Assembly: GCA_026122225.1 (NCBI GenBank)
Contig: JANEZZ010002764.1
Span: forward strand, 186,001-250,000
Direction: 5' to 3'
Source of the DNA: Heloderma charlesbogerti
Lineage: Eukaryota; Chordata; Lepidosauria; Squamata; Helodermatidae
DNA length: 64,000 nucleotides
The position numbers and the translations under genes were made by a program. Shown one piece after another: positions 10,826 through 22,748 of this stretch. The notes under the pieces are model-generated. The model was not told the origin of the DNA, made no database searches, and was given only the letters and a program-made list of their open reading frames with translations. Every line of letters begins with the position of its first letter. Position 1 is the stretch's first letter.

Positions 10826-12247
10826 AGGGGGAAATAGATGTCAAACAGAAAAAGACTGGGGGAACAATGGCCATGAAGTTCTAGATTTGAACAGAGTCTA
10901 CCCAATCAAAGTTCAAAACTCTGTTATGATACTCACTATTTTCATTCTGCTGCTCTTTAGTTAGTGGCCATTGCTTGCTTCTCTGGTTGATCCAGAGTCT
11001 CACTATTATTGAACAATAACATAGCTAATAAGCTCAAACCATATTGAATTCCTTTCTCTTGCTGAACGTTTTTGTACCAGAGTCTTGTTTTGTCTTGACC
11101 AAACCTCCTGGTTTCACTTTGGGCCTCTTGCTTAGCTTTTGATACTTCTCTGACCATTTTGCTTCCCTCTTCTATGGCTTTCCTTAGATTTTATTTGGAA
11201 TCAGTAATCTAATTGATGGCAACACCTTGACTTGACTGGGTTCTGATGTTGTTGCTTCAGTTTTTCAAGTGAAATTTCCCGTCATTGGTAAAGCTATTAG
11301 TTTCATGCAGAAAAATGTAATTTAAAAAAGGGGAATAAAATTATTAAAATTAGGTAGGATCCTGGCTATCCACCTCCTGCTCCTTATGCTAAACTGAAAT
11401 TATATCAAGCACGTAACTCCTTAACATGCCAATTAGAAATACATTCCACTAAAATCAGTACAGCTTACTGCTGCATAATCATCCCTATTTAAAAGTCTGA
11501 CGTACTTGAGAATCAGGTGCTTTTGGACAAGGATTTTATGATGCCATTGCCCTGCCCCATTCATGGAAGTTAACAGGAGGTCCAGACATCATCATCCTCT
11601 ACTCATGATCCTCCTGTGTTTTCTCATCATGCCTTCAATCTTTTTCTTTACCTCAGAAAATCCATTAAGGAAAAAAGAAGACAGAATTGCTGCACAATGC
11701 CTTTGGGTTGCTAGCTAGCACTAGGAGTCGTCTGTCTGGAATCACCCTCCAAGTTTTTAAAGCTCTGATGTGTGCACAAATGTCTGCATGACCAAGTGTT
11801 GCCCTGTTTACTTTGATGTTTCAGAAAGCTCCGCATGAGCATCTCTACAGTGTGAAGCTTTCATTGACTTTGAAGTAAATTGGGGTAACACCTTTGTCCG
11901 TGGAGCTGCATGTGCAGTGGAGCTCTCTGTGAACATAAGAGTTGCTGGATTGGTTTTGTGAATTGGATGCCAGATAGATTAATTATATATGGCATATAAA
12001 GTGTATAAGGTGGTTAATAAAATATACTACCTTACTTTATGTGTCTTACATACAAATATTACCTCCATGGCCTAATTACTTCTGAAAATCACTACCAGAT
12101 GGTTAGAGCTCCATGCAGTATTCTGTAGTAGCTGGTTTCATCTTACACAGATTAGTCAACTGAATTATGTAGTAAGTATCCACATGAGTGCAGTGCATTC
12201 CTAGGGGACAGTGGCAATGGCATGGATCATTGAGACCATATCTGGGG
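10826..12247. other. No gene or clear repeat seen
   Basis: AT-rich sequence with only short frames. No motif, hairpin or repeat family was recognised. Confidence 0.5.
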
Positions 12248-12412
12248 AGTGACCATAGCTCAGTGATAGCACACAGGGTTTGCATTCAGAAGGTCCCAGT
12301 TTCAATCCCTGGCATCTCCCGTTAAAGGGATCAGGTATCAGTTGATGAGAAAGACCCTGTAGAGCTGCTGCCAATCAAGTAGACAATACCAGGGTGGATG
12401 CACATATAGTCT
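12248..12412 (+). repeat. tRNA-derived SINE
   Basis: Shows an A box (TAGCTCAGTGATAG) and a B box (AGTTTCAATCCC), followed by the body shared with other copies (GTAGAGCTGCTGCCAAT). Old and diverged. The tail is lost. Confidence 0.75.
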
Positions 12413-13976
12413 GACCCTAATTGCCTTGTGATCCAGCTAGTCCACATGGGATACAGAATTCAGTTTATGGAACAGGGGACAGCCTTCACAATGTGTGTGT
12501 GCGCCTGTGCGCATGTGTGCGCATTTGACAGCAGCTGATTAATAAAACTCAGCTGGCTTGGCTCTTAAACTAAAATGTGACTCTAGTCATAGATGATTTC
12601 CCTAAGGACAGCATGACATAACAAGTGAAGCACAGGGGGGAATTATCTGTAAAATGCACATGGAATTGGATGGTAAACAATTTTGCCCAATGATGTTTTC
12701 TATGAACTAACTATTCTGTCACTGGAAAAATATTACAAACAAAATCAAGGCTGACTGGCTCTGGGTCAGGTATAGATCTTGGATCTATATTCCTTCAGGC
12801 TGTGGAAAAATGACAAAAACAATGTCCAGATGTGAAGCAGAACAGTGCTGATTTCCAATATTTAACTTGTTGTCCACATGTTATTCAACATTATATGAAT
12901 ATGGATCTCAAGATGCTAAATGGCATATGTGGGAAGAAACCTCTCTAATCCTCATTTGCCTTGCATAGGTACATGTTGTTGCTATTTGGTGGGAGTCATG
13001 CAGGGACAGATGTTGATGTCCCACAATTGCCTCACACATCAGATTGCCTCAGAAGAGGCCAACTAGTATGTAGTAATAACACTTAGTATGCAGATAGTGC
13101 TTCTGATCTTCAAAGCAGCTATACAACTCCCATGCAGAAGCCAACACAAATAAGTAATCTTAAAATAGATGAGATGGCATTATTTTGATTAGGCATACTT
13201 ATGAAAAGCATTTTGGCCCAGAATTCCTTGTTCACAGGAGCAGGTTTCATACATGCAACTGCGGTCACAAATCTTTGAATTCTGTTTGGTGTGTATTCGT
13301 AGTCTAGCATGGGGCATCATGCAAATGGACCTGGGAAACTGCAGCCATTTTTGCCCTGTCCAGAAAGATGATCTCTGTGTGTAAGTGTACGTCAGTGGGG
13401 AGGATTGTCCATGCTGAATTAGGGCATTTGTATGTGGTTGCAGAAGGAACTGATGGGATTATTTTGTAATGATGCCTCCTGTTAGAAAGGCAATTAGCAG
13501 AGAAAAAACAAAAAGTAAAAACAGAATGAGCGTTTACAGCCCCACATGCACACAAGTTAATTTATAATAATAAAAGGAGACCACACCCTTCTTTAGTGAA
13601 GAAAGGGTAAATAGTTTACTCACAATATTCTTGCATAGAAGAGCACGTACAGCGTAGAGTTTCAAAAAGAGTCTGTTCAGTCCATTTTGTATTCCATTAC
13701 ACAGGCAGGAGCAAAAGAGCAAACACAAGTGCTCCCAGCAATGGATGAGGTCAGAGAGGGCGTGGGGGGGAAGGAAGGGGAGGAGCAAAAGGAAGAAATC
13801 ACAGGAAACCACATTGTAGGCTACAGAGAGTCTAAGGCTAGCCATGGTCAAAATTCCCATGAATTAACTACCTGCAACACTGCTGTCTTCCAGTAACTTG
13901 TAGACAGGGTTCAGTATGCCCAACAGGAACTAGGAAAGTTAAACACTACTTTTAGTTAATCAGTTATTTATTATAA
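12413..13976. other. No gene or clear repeat seen
   Basis: Mostly unique-looking sequence. A purine/pyrimidine GTGTGCGC run lies at about 12492-12522. A minus-strand frame at about 13534-13860 is rich in Leu, Cys and Phe without domain features; I treat it as chance. Confidence 0.5.
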
Positions 13977-14147
13977 AATCATAGAATCATAGAACCATAG
14001 AATAGTAGGGTTGGAAGGGGCCTACAAGGCCATCGAGTCCAACCCCCTGCTCAATGAAGGAATCTAAGTCAGAGCATCCCTGACAGATGGCTGTCCAGCC
14101 TCGTCTTGAATGCCTCCAGTGTGGGACAGCCCACTACCTCCCTAGGT
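13977..14147 (-). repeat. CR1 LINE 3' end fragment
   Basis: Starts with the CR1-type terminal repeats ATCATAGAATCATAGAA and continues GGGTTGGAAGGGGCCTACAA, matching the CR1 copy at 53932. The fragment covers only the 3' UTR and last codons. Confidence 0.85.
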
Positions 14148-17100
14148 ATTTATATTCTGTTTCTAGCATTCTAACCCTTAACACTCAGGAAGGCTAGAAG
14201 ATTTTTTTAAAATCATAACATGAAACTACCAGATCATTCCAAATTACTAAATACATTTAGGGTGCAATTTTTCCAGGTTGCCACCTGCTAGATAGAAGCC
14301 TCTGAGATCAGAAGCTTTTGAGTATCCAGTGCCCTGCTGGGCTCTTGCCGACAGGACAGGAAGAGCAATGGAGGCTGTTTCCATCTCTCCATCCTCCTTA
14401 CCTGCATTTCACACAAGATGGGCCTCTCCTTCCCCTCCCTACCCCACTCACCAGCATGCCCCCTTTCCTCCCTCCTTCTGCTCTTCTGAGGTCTCCCCAA
14501 GGTTGTAGCTCTGTCTACTGACTAGTGGGGAGAGAGAATCTGCCATATCCTATGGTCCCTTGGACACCCTTCCAGGACCACAGGATTGCTCTCTTAGAAA
14601 TGTACATTGTTTTCATGGAGCCAAGGTTTTTTCTTCCATCCTAGTAAAATAACAGTACAAAGACAAATAAACTTAAAACTAAAAATAAAACAACAATAAA
14701 TTGCTTGGCTACTGGCAAATGGTCATTATGGGACAAGGGAAAGCACTAAGTTGCAGAACAAATCCAATAATGTATCGAGGTGTATTGGAATCAAATAACA
14801 GAAACATGAAACTATCAGAAGCAAGTACAACTGTTCTTGTGGGACTTCCAGCAGAACGTTTCCTGAGAGACTCCTCTATGGTTTGATTTGTAGACTTCTT
14901 GCAGCAGTTTGGGATATTTTTTTCTATCATCCTATGACATAATACTATAATCCTCACACAGGGAACAGTAGGAGGCTATATGCCTGTGGAGGTTCCTCTG
15001 CCAAACAGATACCAGCTGTGATCATCTGAATGGAGGTGTGGAGGGACAGGGAGAGAAGTAAGTTGCGAAGACTGAGCCCTCTCCCAGCCTAACAAGTTAT
15101 TTATTTATGTATCTACACGCACATACACACACATACAAGGGCTTGGGTTTTTTTTGTTTTGTTTTACAGTAGAGCCCTCATGAATAGGGATGGGGGTGAA
15201 ATTTGTTTGGTTTGCATTTCAGTGCACATGCATCTAATTCGGCCTTCCCAAACGAATATACAAACCTTATCATGGTTATATGTTTCGATTTGTGCCTCCA
15301 AATTTTGTGAGGCAATTAAAAAAATGCATTAAAACTGTGTATATTAGGAAAAATAGCATACAGAAATGCATTATATTTTGCAGATTGCTTGCAAAAAGTG
15401 TGTATATTCGGCAAAATTGCATATAAAAATGATATTTGATATTACTGTAATAGCTGTTTAAAGTTAAACTTAAAATAAGTTTTAGAAGGTTCAAAAGGTA
15501 ATGACTAAAGGTAGCTTCACTGGTTCAACGCTTGAACATTTATAGGAAGTAATAATAAAACCTCTCCTAGTGTATTGTACGTCACAGCTGCAACACTCTG
15601 CTGAGCAGGTCCTTGTGTGGGGCAGCGCACACTACAGCTGGGTCCTGGTGGTGAAGGGTAAGAAAGGGAAATACAGACTCAAAGAGTTAGATGGGTTAAT
15701 AAAATTGGTTACAATCTATCATTGGTTTTGCTTGAATAGGGTTTTGGCGGAGGAATAGGGCATGGATCTGCTCCCTGGGTATCCTGCCTGCTGGCCGATC
15801 CCCCATCCTGGCCCCCATTCATTGGGGCTGGAGGGCAGAAGTCAAGGGCTCACCACAGTGCAGACCGCTACTGTGTGAGCCCTTTTCTACCCCCCTGTGT
15901 GTGGCAAGCTTGCAGCCCCTGAACTGGGCTGGGTTTTGGTGCCACATCCCCAAGATCCCTTAAGGGGACCCCCACAGTGGGGGTGCTCGGAGCCCAATCC
16001 TGCTCCCCCTCACAAATGGATCCATCCCGGTGCCTTTCTTGCCACAAGAGGCGAGGTGCATCACCCTCCCCACATAACTTATTACAGCTGTAAGCAATTT
16101 GCAATCCTGGCTCATGGGTCCTCTAAGCAAAGACTGTTGCCCTTGTCAGAGAAGTGGATGTCATCTGGCCTGTATAATTCTTGACAGCTGAAAGCACTGC
16201 CAAGTTGTTTGTTGACTCACTCACTGTGGGCCTGCACAAACTGCCACATGACCTTGTGCATCTTCCTTCTAGCCACATCCACTCCGGCTGGGTTTTTGGC
16301 CCACCTTGAAACACATCTGACAAGCAGCTCATACTAGAGGATTGTTACATATTGAAGATGATGCAGCATCTCCAGCATATCTCCATGGGCCACATGGATC
16401 AGGCTGAGGCCTTTCCATGTCCCCAAGTCATTCTTGCCTAACTGGATAATGATAGAATTGGGGTGTCGGTGTGTTGTAGCATGTCTCATCATCATTGTCT
16501 TCAGGTCCTTTCAGAGCATGCTGTTCCTGCATAGCCCCATGACCCTTATCCCTCCATGAACACTTAGCCTGGGTCCAAATCCATTCCTTAAGGTGTGTTG
16601 CCATGCCCAGTGTATGATGCTGTGCCTGAATATCCACATAGATATGGTGTTTTTTTTTTCTTTCCTGAAGCTGTAAACAGATGAGATTAATGGTGAGAGG
16701 CCCTTAGTGGGCAGATGCATGATTTCCATCTGCCAAGTGCCTGGATTTGAGACCCTGACAAGCGCCACTTGTTTTTCCTGTGCTCCACCCTGTAGCCCTG
16801 CCCCCAGCCGAGCCAATAACAATCATGCTTGGCTCAACAGGCCTCCCGGCCCGCAAGGAATGGACTGACACTGCAGGTGAGCGGCCTCCTCCTCCAGCCT
16901 CCTCACTGCCCACTTCTGTTCAGAGCCTGCAAGGCTCCACAAATTTTGGCTCCCCAGGCAAGAGAGCTACTCTTGTGATGACAAAACTGGAAATGATTCA
17001 AATGAAGTTGAATGTCTTCCCTCTCCTTTCATCTCCTTTGTCTCTTGTCTCTTGTTTATTTAGTGTGTGTGTGTATGTGTGTGTGTGCAGTGCCAGCTCC

Positions 17101-18118
17101 AAGTTTTTGAGAGCCCTTGGCAAGCCACCCTCAACGGTCCCCCTCTCTCAGTGAGTCTATCTTACCACCACCATTGGCACCAGCTACGATTGCTCCTCAT
17201 TGCCTTTCTCATTACCGCTACCACTTGCCTGCTTGACAGGCAGAGAGTAGGCAGTGGCATCTGCTGCTCTTCCTTCTCACTAACACCATTTTCTGTGCCA
17301 GAGTGAGAGGCAGGTGAACAAGCAAGTTGCAATGTTGAAGAGAAAGAGCAACCGGGGGGGGGGGATGTTATCAGTGGGGCCCTGCTGGGATGTGGGCCCT
17401 CACCAGGCATCCAACCATGCCTACCCTTGATGTTGGCCATGTGTGTGTGTGTTTGTGTGTGTGTGTGTGCACATGTGTAACTCAATATGTGTAATTGAAC
17501 TATGTGTTGTATTTACAAACTTATAAAAACATTAAATAAACCAAAAAGAGACAATGAATCAACCCACCATGAAAGGAAGCCATTGTTTTTGTCCTGCTGA
17601 GCACAAAATGAGTGAGTGCCCTTGAATATTAATGGTAAACACTTGAAAGCAAGTGTTCTTCACAGGACATTCCCTTCCCTTTCCTTTTTGGTCTATGTTT
17701 ACAAAGGTGTCTTGAACAGGTAAATCAAATGTGATAAAAACTGATCTGAAATCAGACATTAAATGGGGCATTTTCCTTTTCTTCAGATCTGAAGTTCCTC
17801 AAGTGTGTCTTAAATAATGTTCTGTTCTTTGCTAAGAATGACTCAGAAGGTAATTTATACAGGAATTCAGCAGTTTAACAAGGAACTTAGGAGTTGGGAC
17901 TAGCATATAACTTTTTCACATAACAAAATATTTTTACAAAGTCAACATGTAGCAGCTTGGAAACAAAAGGAAACAATTTTTTTTTTCATGGATGAACCCC
18001 AAAGAGACAATGAATATTATTAATACAGAGTTAAACAAGTCCATAATATTGCTAACATATGTTGGGAACCACAAAATAAATTTTGAGCACAGCAATTCCA
18101 AGGACACTGAATTTTAGG
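14148..18118. other. No gene seen; microsatellites and a possible MITE end
   Basis: Unique-looking sequence. (TG)n runs occur at about 17062-17090 and 17441-17470. At 15187 TAGGGATGGGGGTGAAATTTG resembles a hAT-type terminus, but no matching right end or duplication was found. Confidence 0.5.
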
Positions 18119-18126
18119 GCTGTGCA

Positions 18127-18710
18127 TAGGGATGTACGAAACACTTACCTGGCTCCGTGCCAGGAAATCCGCAGTGGGGGGGAGGCACTCCGTCCCTCCC
18201 CCCGGAATCCTCCCTGGCCAGCTCCACTCCTCGGCAACTCCGCGGAGCCGCCGGTCGGGGCCGCCTGCAGCCAGACATCTAGCCGCTGGGCTGCACAGGG
18301 ACGCAAATGGCGGCCACCGTAGCCACCACCATTTGCGTCCCTGTCTTTTGCCATGATAGGCTACGTAAATATATATGTAGCCTATCACGGCTAAAGACGC
18401 AGATGCAAATGGCGGCTATGCCATTTGCGTCCCTGTCCTGAGCCATGATAGGCTATGTAGATACTTACGTAGCCTATCACAGCTTGCCAGGGACGCGAAT
18501 GGCAGCCGGTGTAGCGGCCGCCATTTGCGGCCACAGCCTGGCAGCGGCTGAAGCCGCCACTGCAGCCACAGCCAGATAGGCTTAGTTTTGCTGGGCTTTT
18601 GCGGGGTGATGGGGCAGGTTGCTCCATTCTGCCACGGATTCCGGGGGGGGGGCGAATTCACTGGAATTCGGCCTCCCTGGGATCTGTGGCAGAATTCTCT
18701 AACATCCCTA
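18127..18710 (+). mobile_element. Palindromic hAT-like MITE, copy 3 (complete, TSD GCTGTGCA)
   Basis: 584-bp element flanked by GCTGTGCA at 18119-18126 and 18711-18718. Termini are TAGGGATGTACGAAAC and TCTCTAACATCCCTA. The interior holds two GATAGGCTACGT-type hairpins (about 18353-18390 and 18442-18482) alternating with hairpins of the form AAATGGCGGC...GCCATTTGCG. It belongs to a short subfamily without the GACTACGG centre of copies 1, 5 and 7. Non-coding. Confidence 0.92.
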
Positions 18711-18718
18711 GCTGTGCA

Positions 18719-19143
18719 CCACCTCATTATGAATCCTGAATAATGAAGTGAAGCGAGCTGTTTTGGAGTGAAAGCCTCATGATATGAGGTGGTTCAGAGC
18801 CGTACTGAGGTGCCCTGGGGCGAAGCGCCCACCTGAAGTGCCTCCTCCTCGTATATTCGGAGCTCCACTGAATGCCTCAGCAGTCCAGGCAGGCTGTCTC
18901 CAAAATGTATCACCTTCTCAACGCTCACGTAGAGGGGCATGAGGAAGAGGAGGAGGGGGAAGATGGGGGGAAGCGGGAAAGTGAGCACGGGAGGAGGAGG
19001 GAGTGTGCTTTGGTGAATAGGAACCCTCAGTCAGAACCGACGCTAGCAGTCTCCAATCAGAGAGAGTGCTGGAGGAAGGGGGTGTATATACTTCGGCGAA
19101 AGGCTGCATTTGGTCATTGAGCTAGCTGTGTCTTTGGGAGAGA
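18719..19143. other. No gene seen
   Basis: Sequence between two MITE copies. A Glu/Arg-rich frame over AGGAGGAGG runs (about 18940-19010) is low complexity. Confidence 0.5.
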
Positions 19144-19151
19144 GGGCTGGT

Positions 19152-19792
19152 TAGGGATGTTAGAGAATTCCTCCACGGATCCCAGGGGGGCTGAATTCCA
19201 GTGAATTTGGCCCCCCAGAATCCATGGTGGAACGGAGCCCCCTGCCCCACCACCCTGCGAAAGCCCCGTGAAACAGAGCCTACCTGGCTGTGGCTCTGGC
19301 AGCAGCGGCAGCGGCGGCGGTTCCCGCTGCTGGGCTGCTGTGGCTGCAAATGGCAGCCGTCATAGCGGCCGCCATTTGCATCCCTACGCCGGCCCATGAT
19401 AGGCTACGTATATATTTACGTAGCCTATCATGGCTGAAGCGGGAACGCAAATGGCGAAGGGGATGCCATTCGCGTCCCTGCTTTAGCCATGATAGGCTAA
19501 GTAAATATTTACGTAGCCTATCATGGGCTTGCGTAGGGATGCAAATGGCATCCCCTACGCAGGATGCCATTTACGTCTGCAGCAGCCCAGCAGTGGCTGG
19601 AGGCCCTGCTGCTGGTTGGCCTGGCCAGTGGCTCCACGGCCTGGCTGCAGAGCAGAGCCAGCCAAACAGGATTTCGGGGGGGAGGAAGGGATCGCCTCCC
19701 CCCCATTGAGGATTCCGGGTGGAGGAATGGATCGCTTCCCCCCACCTGCGGAACCCAGCGGAGCCAGGTAAGCGGGGTTTCGTACACCCCTA
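19152..19792 (-). mobile_element. Palindromic hAT-like MITE, copy 4 (complete, TSD GGGCTGGT)
   Basis: 641-bp element in the opposite orientation to copy 3, flanked by GGGCTGGT at 19144-19151 and 19793-19800. Ends are TAGGGATGTTAGAGAATTC and TTTCGTACACCCCTA. It contains two TGATAGGCTA...TAGCCTATCA hairpins (about 19396-19434 and 19487-19528) and several GCAAATGGC/GCCATTTGC hairpins. Near the outer end, 19765-19773 reads CAGGTAAGC, a good 5' splice-site match. Confidence 0.92.
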
Positions 19793-19800
19793 GGGCTGGT

Positions 19801-20183
19801 GTGGGTAGATGATGGTTTGTGCGCGTGCATTCCTAGGAGTTGTTCCTTCAGTTTATTCAATTTTGATTGCTTTTAGGCTTTCCTCAGAATTTAAATTAAA
19901 AGGAAACAGCATGGTTGTACTGGGAACGTTCCCTTTCCTTGCTCCTTGATCGTCTGTCCCCATTGGGATAGTGTCTTTTGCAGCACCTCGTCCAGCCACT
20001 TTCTCTTATATCTTTGTACCTCTAACTCATTTGTTATTTGTATTTGATTAGACTTATCTCTCGTTTCCATATTTTTTCAAACTAACATAGCTTTTCCTTG
20101 CAAGTTGCTGCCATGCTCCCTCTCCCCCGCCATTCCTGTGTTTGTTTGTTTATCTCAATTTTGGACTTTTTTGGACTTTTGGA
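19801..20183. other. No gene seen
   Basis: Short stretch between MITE copies with no recognised feature apart from a small GGACTTTT-type repeat just before copy 5. Confidence 0.5.
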
Positions 20184-20657
20184 CTACGTAAAAGATTACG
20201 TAGACTACGGTGAAAATAAGGGCAACGCTATTTGCGTTGCCCTTATTTTCGCCGTAGTCTACGTAAAGATTTACGTAGACTACAGAGACCAAATAAGGAA
20301 CGCGAATGGCGGCTCCCTATGGGGGCCGCCATTTGCGTACGCGCTTTTTTTTTTTAAAGTCACCTGTGATAGGCTACGTGACGATTAACATAGCCTATCA
20401 CGGCTGACTTTGCAGATCTAGCCGTGATAGGCTACGTTAATCGTCACATAGCCTATCGCGGGGGCGGTTTTTGTTTTTTTTAACTTTTAATTTCGCGGCC
20501 GGGCGAGGCGAGGCGCCTCCTCCCCAGCCTGAATTTCGGCCAGGCGAGGCGGGAAGCCTCCCCCCCCTGGCCTGAACTTCGGGGGGAGCAGCGAAGCGCC
20601 TCCCCCCCACCACGAAGCAAGCTGCGAGACCAGGTAAGTGGCTTTCGTGCACCCCTA
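20184..20657 (-). mobile_element. Palindromic hAT-like MITE, copy 5 (one end missing)
   Basis: Right end GTGCACCCCTA at 20657 matches the TAGGGGTG terminus of copy 2 in reverse. The left side starts inside the central palindrome (GACTACGTAAAAGATTACG), with the complete stem AAGGGCAACGC-TATTT-GCGTTGCCCTT. Two GTGATAGGCTACGT hairpins lie at about 20367-20460. CAGGTAAGTG, a perfect 5' splice-site consensus, is at 20631-20640. Confidence 0.85.
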
Positions 20658-20797
20658 GTGTTGAAAAAGCACAAGACACATAGTATTTATATTAATTACC
20701 TTCTTATTCCAATAAAAGTCCACTGTGTGGCAAAGCAATTCAGCACAATATGAGGCATCTTTGGGGTGTTGGCAGGGGCAGAGGTGGGGAGAATTTA

Positions 20798-21420
20798 CAG
20801 CTCTTTGCTTTGGGAGCTTTTCTGGAAAAAAATCAGATTTCACCTGCACCTTGCACACAAGCCAGTGGGCCAAAGCGCCTGGAATTTGACAACTGGGATG
20901 CCCTCGAGGGGGCTGTGAGGAGCCGAGGTGTCACGCACATCCATGGAAACAGGGAGAGGTTATGGCTCTTTGCTTTCTGAGTTTCTTTAGAAAACCTCTG
21001 ATTTCACCAGTGCCTTGCACACAAGCCAGTGGGCCAAAGTGCCTGAACTCTGGTGGGTGTGATGCCCTCGAGGAGTTCTGGGAGAGGACCGGGTTTCACA
21101 CATCTCTTTGCTTTGGGGGTTTTCCTGGAAAAAGTCAAATTTCACCTGTGCCTAGCATACAAGCTGGTGGGCCAAACTGCCTGAGCTTTGGGGGGAAGCT
21201 GCCTCTCCCAATTCCCTCGAGGGGGGCTGGGAGAGGCCAAGGTGTTGCGTGTGTGTGTGGAATCAGGGAGACGTTACAGCTCTTTGCTTTGAGAGTTTCT
21301 TTGGAAAACATTAGATTTTAACTCCACCTAGCACAAAAATCACTGGGCCAAACTGTCTTAAATTTTGCAGATGGCCTCCTTTCCAGGGGGTTGGAGAGGT
21401 CCCCAGATTTCATGCCTGTA
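20798..21420 (+). repeat. Diverged tandem repeat, four units of about 140-176 bp
   Basis: CTCTTTGCTTT recurs at 20801, 20966, 21104 and 21280, each followed by a conserved order: GGAAAA..TC/GATTTCACC..TGCCTTGCACACAAG..AGTGGGCCAAA..GCCTGA, then CCCTCGAGG. Units diverge by indels. A plus-strand frame across units 2-4 repeats peptides such as ISPVPCTQASGPK, but unit lengths are not consistently multiples of three, so I regard it as a satellite-like or degenerate repeat and not a coding gene. Confidence 0.7.
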
Positions 21421-21445
21421 TCCTAAAAACTGAAAACGTTATGAC

Positions 21446-21600
21446 TAGGGATGTACAAAAGTCACTTACCTTTTCGAAGGGTGACATTCGTGGTGGGGGG
21501 GAGGCGCTCCGTCCCTCCCCCCGAAATTCTTTTTCGAAATTTCGAAAAAGTCCTTTTGGTAAATACCACATTTTGGTATTTACCAAAAGGACATATTCGG
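21446..21600 (+). mobile_element. hAT-like MITE, copy 6 (right part missing)
   Basis: Begins TAGGGATGTACAAAAGTCAC like copies 2 and 7, continues into the GC-rich left arm (GGGGGGAGGCGCTCCG), and then into a different hairpin, TCCTTTTGGTAAATACCA / TGGTATTTACCAAAAGGA (about 21550-21592). No right terminus is found. Confidence 0.75.
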
Positions 21601-22068
21601 TTGATCCAGATTTATGTGGGATCCACTGTGCTGGCAGAAGTGGGGTTTGTTGCCCCTTCTTTCCCACAGCAGCTCCTCCAGCCCACTGAAAATGCTACAC
21701 AGAGAGTCAGGAGACCCTGCTGAATGGGCTGAGCTCTGGTAATGGTGGGAGGAGAAGTCCCCCCAAATTGGACAGGCCTTCTGCCAGTGGAGTCCTTTCT
21801 CTTGTGGAAGGCAGATCCTGGCTCCAGTCCCTCACCGATCAGACATACAAAATGCTGGCAACTCACACAGTATAAAATTACACACATTTGTATGTACACA
21901 ATACCTCACAGGATATTGCTTCCTTACAATCTTCCCTCTGTTACTGGTCTTAATCCGCATTCTGTTTGCTTTTGTTTGGGCTTGATTTTTTTTTCTTTCT
22001 TTGAAAAGATCCTTCAAAGCCTGTAGGCTGATAGCGAGATCAGATCAGATATTTTACTCTTTAAAATG
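21601..22068. other. No gene seen
   Basis: Unique-looking sequence with a T-rich tract at about 21987-22005. Confidence 0.5.
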
Positions 22069-22135
22069 CCTGGCGTGCTATGGTCCATGGGGTCATGAAG
22101 AGTCGGACGCGACTTAACGACTGAACAACAACAAC
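22069..22135 (+). repeat. BovB-type 3' tail fragment (BovB LINE or Sauria-type SINE)
   Basis: GGCGTGCTATGGTCCATGGG, GTCATGAAGAGTCGGAC and an (ACA)n end match the last 65 bp of the BovB copy ending at 52903. Squamate SINEs share this tail, so the fragment cannot be assigned to one or the other. Confidence 0.8.
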
Positions 22136-22748
22136 ACCTACATGTTTTGGAAGGTAAAACAAAAGGCAGTGTGCTTTGACTGAGTCATAATTACATTAGC
22201 AGAGGTCTGACAGGAGATGCAGGTAATATATTCCATTAGTACATTCAATCCCATACTTCACTATCTGAAAACAAAAAGCATTCATCATTATATTATAATG
22301 AGCCCCGTGTCTCTGTTTTTGCTTTTTCTCCTTTTGTTACCATAGCCATTTTAAAAATAGATATAAAGAACAAAAAATAACAAACCCCCATCTTACTATC
22401 TGTATAAACGTTGCTATCTTTAGTACAAATAATTAAAATAGAATGCAGTGCTTGATTGGCAATGATATTTTGAAATAATATTTTCCTTTGTATGCCTTTG
22501 TCAGCTCTGTAACAATTTATTATATTGAGACTCACCATCCCTCTCCTGCATGAGACAGACACAAGCACCTATTTCTGCTGTTGATGTTAATGCTACCATT
22601 TCTTCATTTTCCACTTATTCTAATTTCGGATACCAGCAAAATTCTCTGAGCTCAGGCTCTGATATGAGCCTTGAAGGCTTATCAAAGCCATCCTCAAAAG
22701 AGAGGTGAGAGGTGACCTCAAATTCTTCTCCGGCTTGAATTACAATAT
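22136..22748. other. No gene seen
   Basis: AT-rich sequence without recognised features. Confidence 0.5.

Noticed and set aside
15187..15430. TAGGGATGGGGG terminus suggesting another hAT MITE
   Set aside because: No right terminus or target-site duplication was found, so it is kept only as a note.
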